Below are positions 11,568 through 24,074 of a DNA stretch of 64,000 nt, piece after piece. Positions within the stretch are counted from its first letter, which is position 1, and each line of letters opens with the position of its first letter. The translations under genes and the position numbers were made by a program. This stretch comes from Nymphaea colorata (taxonomy: Eukaryota; Streptophyta; Magnoliopsida; Nymphaeales; Nymphaeaceae). The notes under the pieces were generated by a model that saw only the letters and a program-made list of their open reading frames with translations, ran no database searches and was not told where the DNA came from. Location of the stretch: the NCBI RefSeq assembly GCF_008831285.2, contig NC_045145.1:8556802-8620801 (forward strand), in the 5' to 3' direction.

Positions 11568-11681
11568 GGAATCCAAATCCAATTACAAATGTCATTTGAA
11601 ATCCAAATCCAATTACAAATATCATTTGGAATCCAAATCCAATTACAAATATCATTTGAAATCCAAATCCAATTACAAAAT
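11568..11681. repeat. 30-bp tandem repeat, about 4 copies
   Basis: The unit ATCCAAATCCAATTAC plus AAATATCATTTG recurs almost without change about four times. It lies inside the U3 part of the presumed LTR. Confidence 0.85.
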
Positions 11682-12796
11682 TCAAATTTTGATTTAAATC
11701 CAAGAATTGGATCTAATTCGGTTTAAAATACTATGTGGGACCCACATGTGGGCCTCACCCATCTCGTGTGGTCAGAACCCCCCTTTTTTCAAAAATATCT
11801 TTCCTCAATTAAATAAAAAAAATATTTTCAAAAGGAAATGAATAAGGGTTTATAGGAAAAGAGAGACATTAATCTCTCTCTCTCTCTTAGTTAAAGAAAA
11901 ATTAAATTCCAAAGAAACAATAAGTATTAGAATTAAACTCACATAACCTACTTAATCCAAAGGTTTGACCTGGGTGCACCCAAATGTGGTGCCAATTTCA
12001 GCTAGGCTCGGTCAACATGAGCTCAGCCAAAAGGGTAGGTCTGTCCCACGACCCATTCATTGGATGAAAATACACTTTGACCGAATTGAATCCACTTTGA
12101 CTAAACTCAATCAAAGTACAATTTAGCTTAATTAATAGCTTTCTTAGCTCAAATTCATCAAATTACCTCCAACAAAGTCAAACTAATTACAAATGAGCTT
12201 TGACTTTGGTGAATTGGTCGAAATTGACCAATTTGGATAATTTTGCCCCTTTATAAGCAAATTGAGATCACAGAACCTAAATTAGGATTTTATGAAAGGA
12301 AAATATAAATTTGGATTTGTCAAATGCATAAATCAAATACCAAATTAAAATTAAATATTTCAAACCAAAGTTTGATTCAGTTGAAATCCATCTTCGATCA
12401 AGTTATGGATGAAAATACCATTTTCGAACCAAATTTGATAGAATTTTCAAAATTTATTTAAATTTAAATTGAATTATCATAATGCAATGACATTTGGAGC
12501 TTAGTAACTAGATTTTAACCTAACAAGCTCAAATTCAAATAAAGAAAAAATAAATAAAACAAAACAAAGCAAAAACCTATGCAAGGGCGTTTTCATTCAA
12601 AATTTTGGTCAAAGTTGGTCAGCTAGGTCTAAACCAAGCTTGACCACGCCTAGCTCAGTCCACCTAGCTCATGTAAATGGGCTAAGAGTGATTAATTAGA
12701 GCAATTAAACTCTATTTAACTCATTTTACAAGTCCCAAAAGTCTTAAGTGAGTTTCCAAGGTGAATTAAGAAGGTGGTTGAACCATTCTTTTCTTC

Positions 12797-12804
12797 TATA
12801 TAAG
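12797..12804 (+). promoter_or_regulatory. TATA box in presumed LTR
   Basis: TATATAAG in the context TTCTATATAAGCCC, followed by about 150 bp of CT-rich leader. It is a good plant core promoter match and the likely retroelement promoter. Confidence 0.5.
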
Positions 12805-14551
12805 CCCTCCCTTGGCAACCAAGAGGGCGGACAAATTTTTGAAGTTTTCATCAAGTTGCTGCAGCCAAGGAGATAGGACGGAGAAGCCAAAGAGGAGAAG
12901 GAAAATTCGTTCGAGCCCTCTTCCCCCCTCTCTCTCATTCTCCTCTTCATTTTCCTTATTCTCTCTAGCAAGTTTGCTAAGTTAGGGTGCTTAAGTGAAC
13001 CTTGCTTAGGATTTTCATGCAGAGAAGCTCTTTTTCTTCCCCACTGCAAATTCTAGCAAGTTATTATTCTTCTTCTTGCTTTGCTAAGCTCAAATTCAAG
13101 CTTGGATTCTTGCTTAGGATTACTTGATTTAGAAAACAAGTAAAGAAGAAGATCAAGTATCAAGAGTGACCGCAAGGTAGGTGATTTTAACTCATTTCTC
13201 ATATACTTTAGCTTCTTGTTGGTTCATTTTAATTTAAACAATTCAAGGGAGGGGTTTATTTTCATTTATTTTATAGCTGAGAATGATGTCCAACTAGAGG
13301 AAAACTACGATTAAATGTACATGTTAATGCACAATGCATGCATGCATCGGTTTTCTAAAAGATGAACCCATGAATCAAATTTCGAAAAGAGCCCCAAGGT
13401 CATGTCCCTTTCAAAACAACCAGCTTAAAACTATTTTGAACTCCCCGCCATGAAAGAATCCCACGGTGAGAGAGTGATTTTGTTGTAACATATATGATGA
13501 AAAAACCTATTAAGGATGGATGCATTCTCATGAATGTGATCCACCTTTGCATGGCAAAATTAAGGACGGACTAGCTTGAGCATTTTTTCATCTCCTTCTA
13601 TTTAAAGTCATTTTGTTTCAAGTTTTTTTTCAATTGATCAAGGGTGGTAGGGGAGATTAGAAACAAGTTTTTAATCTTCCTACGTAAAAGAACCCAGCCA
13701 TGAATTATCATGATTCACGAGTTATGCGATCTCTTGATTAAATTTCATTTTGAAGAGTAGGATACGTGTATATATGTACACACTTGTAATCTCTTGTTAA
13801 AAGTCATTTTCCTCTTTTAAAATCAGGTTGGAACATGTTTCCAAATTGGTTTTTAAGACAGGAGATCATTTTGTTAATTTTCGTAATACAAAACTATAAA
13901 TTCATTTCATTTCATCTTAAATTTTCTTTTATTTTCAGCAATCCATACACAAAATATGTGCAAGTTGCTGAAATTCAACCATGTTTTATAGAAATTAGCT
14001 TAATAATGTCAAAGTTTACACATTTAAAATGCCAATTTCAGCCATAAAGCGGCAAGGCTTTGAGGAACAAAAAAAAAAATCTAAACCTATCCAATCGGCA
14101 GCTTAAAATATTTTTTTTTATGGATTGTTGTTCTCATTCATAAGTTTTCAGATTTACATGAGACTAATCCATCTCCTCATATGTTGAAAATTTTCATTTT
14201 CATTTGTCCACAAAGGAGACCCACTATCCTAAAATTGTCCAAAGAAGTTGACGATTCCATTGGTATGAAATCTGAAATTTGAATAGGTTTGAAAGACGTA
14301 TTGTTTTTATCTAAGAAACAAGTTCTCTATTGGAATCAATGTCCACAATTTTCAGTTGTTTAAATCAACACAAGATCTGATTTTTTTTTAGCTATTTTGA
14401 GACAAACTACATCTCCCATCTATTTCAAAAATTGATTTTGGCATCATTTGTATATTTTTCATCATTTTGATAATTTTATGTTAAGTCTTAAGCTTATGGA
14501 CTGCATCTTTAATTCATGTGCTTCATGCAAAATTTTTCGTCTGATCTTGTT

Positions 14552-14880
14552 TCACAAAAAATATTTTGGGTGAAACTCAAAGTAGCAGCCATTGTCCATA
14601 GTATATTTTGTAATAGATAGTAAAATCTTTTGTACATTTGAAACATGAAGCACCTGTCGTAAAGAGAAAGATGGGGAATCCAGACAGCTATTACCTAACC
14701 CTGCAACTGAAAGCGCTGCACCATTACCTATGGTCACCTTATTTGGGGCATTGTAATTAGATTTCTCTTTAATATTAGGAGCCACTCCCGTCATATGGTG
14801 TGATGCTCCTGTATCCGGATACCAAGCCAGATCATAAGAGCCATCGACGGCCCAAGCAGCAAAAGCCGTGTGAGTTTTGC
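14552..14880 (-). pseudogene. Copia protease region fragment
   Basis: Minus-strand translation gives AWAVDGSYDLAWYPDTGASH with the DTG catalytic triad, then HMTGVAPNI, NKVTIGNGAALSVAGLG, SFSLRQVLHVSNV and CYFEFHPKYFL. This order is diagnostic of the protease-to-GAG-pre-integrase segment of plant copia elements. The stop after YFL and the loss of downstream domains make it a fragment. The 80-codon piece from the Met at 14794 is only the C-terminal part; the frame is open further upstream. Confidence 0.85.
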
Positions 14881-15376
14881 GGCCACAAAACTAGTACATT
14901 ACATGATTGTCATTAAACTCATTGGATGATTGAGGTTTAAACCCTACGCCAATAGCATTACTATTATAGGGTTTATTGTACAACCAAAGTTTGGCCGATA
15001 GTTGAAGCATCCTCCACAGCCTCTTCTGCGATTGTTGTTCAAACAACCTCTATTTGCTTGGGACACAAAAGGTACACCTAAAGATTCATTTGAGGTTTCT
15101 TGCTTTGAAGTGTTCATCATCACTCACTTTTCTTGAGTCAAGAATAAATCGTATACTTCGCCAAATGAAGGAAGATTTTTAAAGACAGTTATTGTAGTGA
15201 CAAATCTTTCTTATTGGGCAGGCAATCCATTTAGAGTGTAGAGTACAATGTCTTTGTCTGCAATATATTCATTAACGACACCCAAAGAATCAGATATGAA
15301 TTTCACCTGGGACAAGTATTCCATCATTGTCCATTCTTGCTTCTTGATATTCTACAATTTGTCTCATTTGAAGGAC

Positions 15377-15688
15377 TCAAAGTCTTGAAGTTGAGAGAAA
15401 AGAATGTTCTAAGGCCTCTTGCATAGTAGGAACACAAACAATGTGACTGAGAACAGCTTCGCTAATAGTCATCCTTATCCAACTAAGGGCCAACTTATCT
15501 ACCCTCTTCCATTTCGGAAACTCCAGATTTGGAACAGACTTGTTATTTTCTTGAATAATTTCTTTGGGTGATTTGTAAGATTTATCCACATACTTCATCA
15601 TCAGCTCTATTTTGAGAGCACTACATAAGATAGTTGTCTTTGTCAAGTTTAACTGACACCAAAGATGCCACAACATTCCATTGCACAA
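15377..15688 (-). pseudogene. Copia gag (UBN2-type) fragment
   Basis: The 103-codon frame contains NKSVPNLEFPKWKRVDKLAL followed by SWIRMTISEAVLSHIVCVPT and TMQEALEHSFLS. These match the conserved ...W...D..L.SWI...ISE.....I......A.E.L core of plant copia gag. It lies between the primer-binding site and the protease in the same orientation. Confidence 0.75.
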
Positions 15689-15796
15689 CTAAATTTAATG
15701 GAAGAGTTATAGTGGACACTCATGAGCGGCAAGTACATAATAGAGGTAAGAGCAAAGAAGGGGATTGGACCAGCAATGACTTGAGAGCAACAATGA

Positions 15797-15807
15797 CACT
15801 CATACCA
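15797..15807 (-). other. Primer-binding site of copia element
   Basis: Minus strand TGGTATGAGTG lies immediately after a TTTTTAACA LTR end. It resembles the initiator tRNA-Met primer site TGGTATCAGAG used by plant copia elements. Confidence 0.65.
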
Positions 15808-16245
15808 TGTTAAAAATCGAAGGAATGCTCAAGCAAAAACAAAGAATTATATTGGTTCGGTCATGTGACATACGTCCATTTTTCTCTCTTAACTCTTCAA
15901 TTCATATGAGAGAGGTTTCACTATTTATCAACTCTTTACAATAAGAGTGGAGATATTTCTTTGTCCTTTCAAATGGATACACTTGCTGCATAGAGATTTG
16001 TTTCTTTCTTGTTCTCTCATAGAATAGTGTCCATCAAGATCTTATCTTTCCTTGATTTATGACATTGGCTCACAATGTCTAGATTGCTGCTCGTGATCAT
16101 TGGAAATGCTATCCACGATTCTATTAACAAAAGCAGCCTTGACATCTTCTATATAAATATTATATTTATCTTTCCCATATAGCAAACTACAAACGAAAAT
16201 CTCATACAAAGGAGGTATGGACACAAGAGTATAAAAGCTTAATCT
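15808..16245 (-). mobile_element. Probable copia LTR (one edge mapped)
   Basis: The left edge (TGTTAAAAATCG on the plus strand, which is the LTR 3' end on the minus strand) directly abuts the primer-binding site. The right limit is not resolved; it must end before the second gag fragment at about 16250. A TATAAATATTATATTTA-like AT stretch at about 16150 could be its TATA region. Confidence 0.45.
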
Positions 16246-16249
16246 CTAT

Positions 16250-16693
16250 CATCAACATTAAACTCATTCAAATAATCTGCAATAGCCACAAATTGTTCAT
16301 GCAAAAAGTGAACAACTGCTTCTTCAAGTACAAGTAGTAGATGAGAGACTTCATTATGTACCTTTGTTCCAACTTAAGCCAATGCTTCGATCGGATGTCT
16401 TTATTAGCAGCCTCTTGCAACACATCATCCACCAAGCATAGACAAATCAAATAAAGAGCATGTTTTAGGTTCTTTTATTTTTCTTCTTCTTTTCGCTCAA
16501 TGAGTAAGGCCTTTTTTTTTAATGCCTTATCTAAATGTAGTCGCACCAACATGGACATCATCTTCAACCAACATATGTTAAAATACTTTGTCTTCCTATC
16601 AAACATTTTCACATCGAACTTCATACCCGATGCCGATTTTAATGCCATCAAGTAGAAACAAGGATTAGATTTCAACCAATACTCTAATGCCAA
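16250..16693 (-). pseudogene. Second copia gag fragment (Tork/Tnt1-like)
   Basis: Minus-strand frames 16693-16475 and 16450-16268 read together as GMKFDVKMFDRKTKYFNICW, LVRLHLDKALKKKA, then LCLVDDVLQEAANKDIRSKH, YIMKSLIYYLYLKKQLFTFC. This is the KF.G...F..W...M...L....L..AL / L.L.D.VL.EV / W..LE..Y..KSL...LYLK..L pattern of Tnt1-type gag. It starts at the primer-binding site of its own element and is cut off near 16250, where the other copia LTR lies. One stop divides it. Confidence 0.8.
16682..16693 (-). other. Primer-binding site of Tnt1-like element
   Basis: Minus strand TTGGCATTAGAG lies two bases after an LTR end (TTTTATCA). It resembles TTGGTATCAGAG, the usual copia primer site. Confidence 0.6.
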
Positions 16694-16695
16694 TT

Positions 16696-17395
16696 TGATA
16701 AAACATGACTATTTGGACAAAGCAAGTAGTACCCAAGATCTTGGTCCACACAATATGAAGAAAAAGAAGGAAAAAAGAATGACCACACAAGAAGACAAGG
16801 TTTACGTGGTTTAGAGGCAGGGATCCTTCCTAGATCCATAGGCAATGACAAAAAAGAAACTTTACTATATATGGGGAATTACACAAAAGTGAAAAGTTCA
16901 CTCCAATAAAAAAAAATACTTTCTTTTAAAGGAACTACCTTACTCTTTCCTTTCACCCTCACTTCTTTTGCTTCATCACACAAGACTTGTCTCCTTTATA
17001 TAGACTCAATAGGGAAGTTAGTACAACTACTCACTAGAAAAAAGGCTAAAACTACCCACTTCCATGTTCCATAAAAGGTGAAGACTCAAACCACCTACTT
17101 CTTCTGTGGAGACCACTAACCCATGTTCAACTAGCAAGATGAACAAAAAAGCAACAACCTTGTTGCTTCATCTCATCCTCCATTGACATTTTCTGAATCT
17201 CTTCTTAGTCACTTTGTCTTTGTTTTATCATTGAGTTTCATTAGATTCACTTGCATCTAATTGCACATTGTTTAAATGCCTCTTTAGATCTTGATTCAGT
17301 TGTAGGATCCATGTTCAATCTTGTCAATTGAATAGGAGATGTAATAGGACTTGTATAAGTTGTTGAGCCCAATTTGAATTTAGGTGACTACATTC
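16696..17395 (-). mobile_element. Probable LTR of Tnt1-like element (one edge mapped)
   Basis: The plus-strand edge TGATAAAACATGAC begins at 16696, adjacent to the primer-binding site. The sequence includes ACAAGGTTTACGTGG and a TTTATATAGACTC TATA-like word (about 16997). The outer edge is not recognised; 17395 is approximate. Confidence 0.45.
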
Positions 17396-17722
17396 ATCAA
17401 TCGTTAAGGACATATCTCCAAGCTGACATGGATGAGGATGTGAATACATCAAATTTTGTGTCACTTCAGAATCCAAGTGTGGAGACTTAATTATGAGTAT
17501 TGACTAGCAACATGTTTATGTTATGGTTCGTGAATATCTAAATTAATAAAGCAAGCACATATAATTTCCAAAATTGATTGCCATTGCTCTATAAGTATGC
17601 ATCCTTCTTACACCTATATGACATAGAAGGCAACATGTTTTCTTAAGTTATAAGGTGCCTTCCTGTAGATGTAGGTGCTGCTACAGGCTAAAATCACATG
17701 TAATGCATTCTCATGTCTACTT

Positions 17723-17840
17723 AATATATTTGATTTTCATTTTCTATATAACAACATCAACACATGGCCTGGATCCATGGCAATATATTTGATTTTCATT
17801 TTCTATATAACAACATCAACACATGGCTTGGATCCATGAC
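17723..17840. repeat. 59-bp tandem duplication
   Basis: Two adjacent copies (17723-17781, 17782-17840) starting AATATATTTGATTTTCATTT differ at only a few positions. It is a simple local duplication in non-coding DNA. Confidence 0.95.
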
Positions 17841-19675
17841 ACAAACAATGAAGGAAATATGTTAGTCATAGTGCAAAACCCGTTGATGTTCCTAAATCGA
17901 CATTATGAATTTGTTATATGATTTTTTTAACTCGTCATCCCAACAAATCTGCATTACCAACAAAATTGCCAATTTAGTTAGAATCACATAAATGGATAGA
18001 TTTTATAGATGACTCTTGCTCTTTTATATAAAAGATCCTTATTAAAAAAAAGAAGAACAAGAGCATATGACATTCTTGTTTATGTTCATTGGCATAGGCA
18101 TGCTTAGCTCTAGCTAACTAACTAGCTATCTTTTCATTGGAAATTGAGTTTATTTATCTTTCGATTGAGCTTAAAGAGATACAAAGTTTTGGAAGTCAAT
18201 TTTCCTATATGTTCCATATCCCATCATCTTTTTTGAGGGACTTTGTGATTCTAATGTTATGAACTTACAAGCTATAGTCTATTTATGCAAGAGTTTGGGC
18301 TAGCTTGCTCCACTACATGGTTGATAGGCACTTTTTGAGTTGACTATTGCCAAAAGAGACATGCTCAATAAAGTGAAATATGGAGTTAAGGTGAGCTAAT
18401 ATTTTCGTTTATATATGCACTGATACATTAAGATCTTATATGCATGTGTTCTTTACTAATTATCATGTCTACCAATATGCAAGCCTACTTTTTTGTATAC
18501 ATGACTCTACTAGCAATTTAGAAAACCAACCTTTCATTGGCACCCGTAAGGAAGCATGTTATATTTCTATTGACATTTGGCAAGATGTTTTATGGACATC
18601 TCCATTGTTCACTGTTACTTTACAGTACAAGTTGCTGCTAATGCATCTAGTCAAGTTTAGTTCATGAGTTTAATTAGGAGAAAATGGGAAATTTGAGCTG
18701 CCAGTTCAATTTACAAATCATATCATGAACAGTGCTTCTTGAGGTCTAGCTTTGGCAAGATTGTTGTAGTTGGTAATCACAACAACTATGTTGTTCAAAT
18801 TTATTGTATGAACCTTTTTATATTTTTTATATTTTTTTTTTGAAAGGAGACATAAAATGAGGATTCACATCGGGGCTACAAACATAATGTTTTTTTTTTA
18901 GAATTAGCTTCACGGTTCAAATTGGCATGCATCCTTTGGAAACATATGAATGACAATCTTCTTAATTTTTACTTTACCAAATATATTGCATAAAATAGTC
19001 TATGATTGTTTATTTGATTGGGCAACCATGGTCTTCAAATGCTAGAAGAGGCTTTACCTACAAATAAGTGATATTTGTTGTAACTTTTGTTGTTACTTTT
19101 TAGTAGAAAAATATCCAGCTAATTAGCTTCACTACTTTGGCTTTGTTTACATGTAAAACATTTCAGTCTTACATGCATACCGTAATAAATGAGAAAACAT
19201 TACATGTACTCGCCTCCGCTCCTTATGTAAGATTTTGAGAGACAGGACCCAACCTGTCAGCACGAGATCTGACCCTTACGCCTTTACTAGAGGAAATTAG
19301 ACCAAAGATTAGACAAAATGTTCAAATTCCCAAGTCTAAATGTCGTCCAAAACCTAGAAAAAGCAACGTACCTTAGTTTTTAAATCATGCATACTTTGAA
19401 ATCTAGATAGATCTGAGAAATAGACTTGTGAACAAGAAGAATTAAATTTTAATGTTGTTCGTCTGGATCATCATAGATCAATGCAAGTCAATGTCCTAAA
19501 TCTAATATGTTGCATGCAAAAACTAAGTCATGTAGGCCTAGAGTCTGGTCTCTATTAGAACTCGGGTGTAGGACAGGGACCTAGCAGGGCAATTTGGATT
19601 TGAATAAAAAAATTGAGATCAGGATCTAAGGGACAGAGATATTATAAAGACACAAGATATCATATCACGTTATGA
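17841..19675. other. No recognisable gene
   Basis: AT-rich DNA. The plus-strand ORF 18440-18667 has no motif and no coding-like context. Confidence 0.4.
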
Positions 19676-19679
19676 ATAT

Positions 19680-20160
19680 TCACTATCCAAAATCCAAGGT
19701 TTGAGATTGAAATTCAGTATCCACGATGTAAGATCCAAAATTTGGGATATGAAATCCATAACCAAATGTATGAGATCTGAAATCTGATATCCAAAATGTA
19801 AAATCTTAAATCTTAAATCCAGAAGCCAAGATTCAAGATTGATAATCTAAGGTTTGAAATCTGAAATCCAAAACTTGGGTTCCAAGATCCAAAATCTAAA
19901 ATTTGAAATTTAAATTCCAATATTTGGAATCCATAATCTAGGGTTTGAGATCCCAAATTCAAAATCTAATATTTGAAATCTAAAATCCAATATCTAGCAA
20001 ATGAAATCGTTAATAAGAGATTTATGATTCACAATCCATGATCACATATTTATAGTTCACGGCTCAAAATCCAATACCTAAATAAAAAATACAAAATCCA
20101 TAATCTGAGATCCAATATCTAAGATCTATAATCTATAATCTGAAACTCATAATCTGTCAA
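19680..20160. repeat. Degenerate ATCCAAAATCT / GAAATC array
   Basis: About 480 bp built of irregular variants of a 10-12-base word (AATCCAAAATCTGAAATC and relatives). No regular period is kept. It resembles the interior of degenerate LTR U3 repeats such as that at 11568, but no element edges were found. Confidence 0.7.
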
Positions 20161-20169
20161 TGTGATTCT

Positions 20170-21008
20170 TGAGGTTTACATCCGAATTCATGATTATATT
20201 TAAGATCAAATGTGATTGAAATCTTGAATTTTGATATCTAAGGCTAGGTTTATTAGAGAATCAGGTATGGTCTTGCCTAAACTGGTCTTGAACCTACCTA
20301 GGAAATTTGCTTGAAATTTCTTTCAATTAACCTAGTGAGGGGTGAAATGATAATCTAGCGAAAATTAAAATTTTGGGTCTTCACAAGCTCTTATTGGATC
20401 CATATGTTCTATGTTGTCAAAGACTACATTAAAATTCATATTTTCATTTGTATGTCATAATTTTTATCTATTACATATTCCTCTATAGCAATATGTTATT
20501 TTTTAAACTTAATGACTAAGGTAGTTTCTATTTCAAAATAACTATATGATATGGCAAACTCTATCTTACTGCCATCTGCATTACCATCGTTCATATGATC
20601 ACCATTGTCAACTTTTAAAATGTTGGATCTACCCTACCATGGATATGGCAGGTGCCCCATATCTTAGGGGCCGCAATCAGAATTCCACTTGAAAATGGAA
20701 TTGGAATCATTCCAATTCCAATTTCCACCCAAGTTTGATAATTTAGAATCTTCATTCGAGAATTAAAAATGCCTTGTTTGATTAAAATGAAATTAAAATT
20801 TAAGAATTGAGAGACCGTTGATTCATATAAATAGGTGCACATCTAGTCTCAGAGTATGGCTTGTCGTCAACATCTTGTGTTCCTTCACATGGACTACATG
20901 ACCCCCACTTGTTCTCACACCTGGGTGTCTTGAACTATGCCACCAACTGCATTTGTTCCCTCAACATGGTTTCCCATCCAATGGCCTACATTACAATAAA
21001 CAAGATGG

Positions 21009-21046
<38 letters not shown>

Positions 21047-21238
21047 TGAAATGCTTACATGGAGAGATACCCAATGGTTATCCATATAAGTACTTGAACC
21101 TCTACCTACATGTCATCCACATAAAGAACTTTTTGGTTATCGAACTATTATCAAGAACAAATAAAAGTTTAGAACTCATTGTTATGCCGCAGATTCGTGC
21201 AAATCATGCGGTTGCATGAGACAAGAAGAAAGAGGAGG
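20170..21238. other. No supported gene; (GA)n at 21013-21046
   Basis: ORFs 20615-20842 (-) and 20861-21049 (+) show no motifs. The (GA)n tract is a plain microsatellite. Confidence 0.4.
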
Positions 21239-21246
21239 GTTCCGAA
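21239..21246 (+). repeat. Target-site duplication, left copy (GTTCCGAA)
   Basis: GTTCCGAA immediately precedes CAAGGGCGGAGCCAGG and recurs perfectly at 26502-26509 right after CCGCCCCTA. Eight bases is the hallmark of hAT insertion. Confidence 0.92.
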
Positions 21247-21764
21247 CAAGGGCGGAGCCAGGATTTTTTTAGGGGAGGGCCAAACGGTCCAACGAAATAT
21301 ATATATATATACTCACACACTTTAGCTAATATTTACAAACCACAGTATAGTAGAAGTGAACATAAGTTATAAATAATTACCCACATCATGAACGTGAAGT
21401 GCGACCTGCCCTACGAAACATTTAATAATTGCTTGTGTCATTAGCACAAAGCATGATCTGTCATCAACAGATAAAGTGCTCTATTTCTATTACAGTAACG
21501 TAAGTGTGAGCAGTAAGCATAAGGTGGACATACAAATATCACAACTCAAAATATAGCAAACAAATACATCTATAAACTCCAAAACAAAAAAATGTTATGT
21601 ACGTAAAACAAACAGTTTTGTATTCTTTCTATGTAGCACAATGAGTTTTTGCCTCTGCTTTTATTAAAAATAGTTACATATCATCATTCATTCACCTGCC
21701 CAATCAAATATAAACAAAAACAACATCATTTATTATTGAAACTAAATAATGACTCAAATAAACA

Positions 21765-24074
21765 TTAACACAAAAATGATGCAACAAAATACTTTACATA
21801 TTGCAATTGTGCTCTATGACTTTTCTTCTTGTAAAAAGCATCAATAATATCATTGAAATCAAACATTTGAGCAACTTCTTTCTCAATATACTAAAGTAAA
21901 TAATCTGCAAAGAATTCATCATCCATTTTGTTACGCATCCTTGTTTTAATAAGTTTCATAGCAGAGGATCTGAGTCTAAAAAATCTTCAGGATAAAACTT
22001 CTCTGCAAGAGTGTGCATCTTGTGCATTAAACGACTCATATTGGTCTCTAGGGTTGAATGTCGACATCAAATGTAGAATTTTTATTAAATCTACTGTTCA
22101 ACTCTAACAGCTGAGAATCAATGACATCAATAAAAATATCGACATGATAATGATGTCTCACTGTAATAAAGTTACGTTCACGACGAGAACCTGATTCTCT
22201 GACAAAATATTGAGCATCCATATCTGGAATAAAGATATCATGTGTCACACAAAATGCTCCCACAGTATCCATAAATGAATCCCAACCATTCTCCCCAAAT
22301 TTTTGTAGGAACTTTTTTGAATTATAAACCATCACCATTACATTTAAAATGTCTTGTCTTTGCCTTTGCAATGGCTGACAAAGAGTATCACTCTGTCTCA
22401 AAATTTGTTGTATCAAATACAAAATAAATATAAAGTCAAATGATATAATCATGTCGTAAGTCGAAAGACCTTCACCCCTTATTTGATATGTTGATCTATT
22501 GTCTTTTAAATTTTCCAATACTACACATGTTGCATTGAACATTTTTATTAAATTGCACACAGACAAAAAATGAGATCCCCATCTAGTATCACCATGCCGC
22601 TGTAGTGATCTAATTTGATTAAGTCCTCCTCCTGTTTCAAGTTCATCTATAGCAATTCTAAACGCAAATTCATTTGTTTGAGCTTCATGCAATTCATCAT
22701 TACATTTACTGCTTGCACTAACAACATTAATTATATATGTTAACTGTTTAAAAAATTTATGAACATGGGCAACTTCTTTTGAAACTGCAACAAATGCAAG
22801 TTGTAATCTATGAGCAAAACAATGAACATAATATGCATAAGGACATTCATTCAAAATTAATGCTTTCAATTCATTCCATTCACCTTGCATATTACTAGCA
22901 CCATCATATTCTTGACCCTGTATATCTTAAATGTTAAGATTGTGTTGAGACAACAAAGTAGAAATCACATTCTTCAAAGTAATTGTTGTAATATACTTTA
23001 CATGCACAACATCTAAAAATCGCACTTGAACTTGACCTTGCTTATTAACAAATCTAAGAACAACAACCATTTGCTCTCTTTTGAACTCCTCTCAAGCTTC
23101 ATCAATAATAATATAATATTTAGCATCACTAATATCTTCTATAATTTTAGCTTTCACTTTACTTGCAAAAACATGTAAAATTTTTGAATTGTTGGTGATG
23201 TATATTTAGCATTTTTTGGGGCATTATCCAAGACAACTTGTGCAACTTTGTCATTATAGCTAGCTAAAGTTTTAATGAACTCAGTAAAGTTACCTTGATT
23301 CAATGAACTTGAACTTTCATTTTGGCCTCTAAAAGCACAAGCTTGAAATGCTAACCAACGAACTGCGAATACAGATGCCTTCAATCTCAAGCGGTTGTTG
23401 TGAACAAGCTCAGAACTTTGTTTTTCAATCATTTTATCTATGTATTTGCTTTGATGACTTAAGTCATTAAATGCTCACACATTCATATTAAGGAGCAAAT
23501 TTTGACTCGTCCCTTCATGAGTACGAAATGCACATGTTCCCTCACTACCACCCACCCTCTTCCAAACTTTGAATCTTTCAGTAATAAATGAACTGTCATT
23601 TGAATGTAGAGTACTGAAAAGATAACACGACAAACAATATGCACTATTTGTCTTGGAAGAATATTCTAACCATAGAAATTTTTGAAACCATTAAGTTTGA
23701 AATTTACGAGGATGATTTAAAGGACCTAACACTAGATATCTATGAAGCTTGTGTTGATATGACCCATAATTAATATATGCTCGCCTAGTTTCATTTCTCT
23801 CATTTACTGATATCTCCCATATAGGATGTCGCAACCCTGGATCATGCACAATGCTTTCTACAGTTTTAATTTTTGAATACTTAAAAGGCAGAGAATCTGA
23901 GTAAAAAAGAATAACTTCAAGAGCTTTCAGACTAGAATAACCAACATTTTGGTTTTTTCCCTCTTGGTTTTCTTCCCCTTGGTTTTCTCCCTCTCGGTTT
24001 TCTTTCTCTTGGTTTTCTCTCTCTTGATCAATAAGTTTTTTTTTTTTGAAATAATCTTGAATATTTTTCATCAT
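21765..24074 (-). pseudogene. hAT transposase (TTF zinc finger / DUF4371 / dimerisation), disrupted
   Basis: Reading the minus strand from Met 24074: a charged Glu/Asn-rich N-terminus, then the TTF-type domain (VHDPGLRHPIWEISVN, RRAYINYG, then WFQKFLWLEYS and AYCLSCYLF). Next comes DUF4371 (AFRGQNESSSSLNQGNF, VVLDNAPKNAKYTSP), then IIIDEA with the first catalytic-type Asp and GQEYDGASNMQGEW with the second. The Cys/His/Trp segment (CFAHRLQLAFV, RHGDTRWGSH) follows, and a C-terminal part ends MKLIKTRMRNKMDDEFFADY. Disruptions seen: stop after KFQT (~23690), stop in MNV*AFND (~23478), frameshift in an A-run (~23178), stop after IIIDEA (~23094), stop in LNI*DIQ (~22928), and frameshift/stop near 22040-21990. 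It cannot make a full enzyme. The longest intact piece is 22048-22890 (280 codons). Confidence 0.9.

Larger units (their letters stand above)
11379..13900 (+). mobile_element. Probable gypsy-type LTR (start firm, end uncertain)
   Basis: Begins TGTTAACACCCCAAATTTTT, the style of Tekay/Del chromovirus LTRs, which start TGTAACACCCC. A good TATA box (TATATAAG, 12797-12804) lies well inside. It is followed by a CT-rich leader with repeated CTTGCTTAGGATT-type words, fitting U3-R-U5 order. No matching ...GGGGTGTTAACA 3' edge, primer-binding site or partner LTR is visible, so the end near 13900 is only a guess. It could be a solo LTR or the 5' part of a truncated element. Confidence 0.45.
14540..15807 (-). 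mobile_element. Degenerate Ty1/copia element: PBS, gag, protease; 3' part missing
   Basis: Reading the minus strand from 15807: a primer-binding site (TGGTATGAGTG), then gag (15688-15377), then a glycine/arginine-rich segment near 15060, then the protease linker and protease (about 14880-14552). Integrase, RT and the 3' LTR are missing, so it is broken off near 14540. The LTR edge TGTTAAAAATCG begins at 15808. Several stops separate the open pieces. Confidence 0.8.

Noticed and set aside
11568-11681. Regular 30-bp repeats considered as a CRISPR-like array
   Set aside because: Units are contiguous with no unique spacers, and the DNA is a plant LTR.
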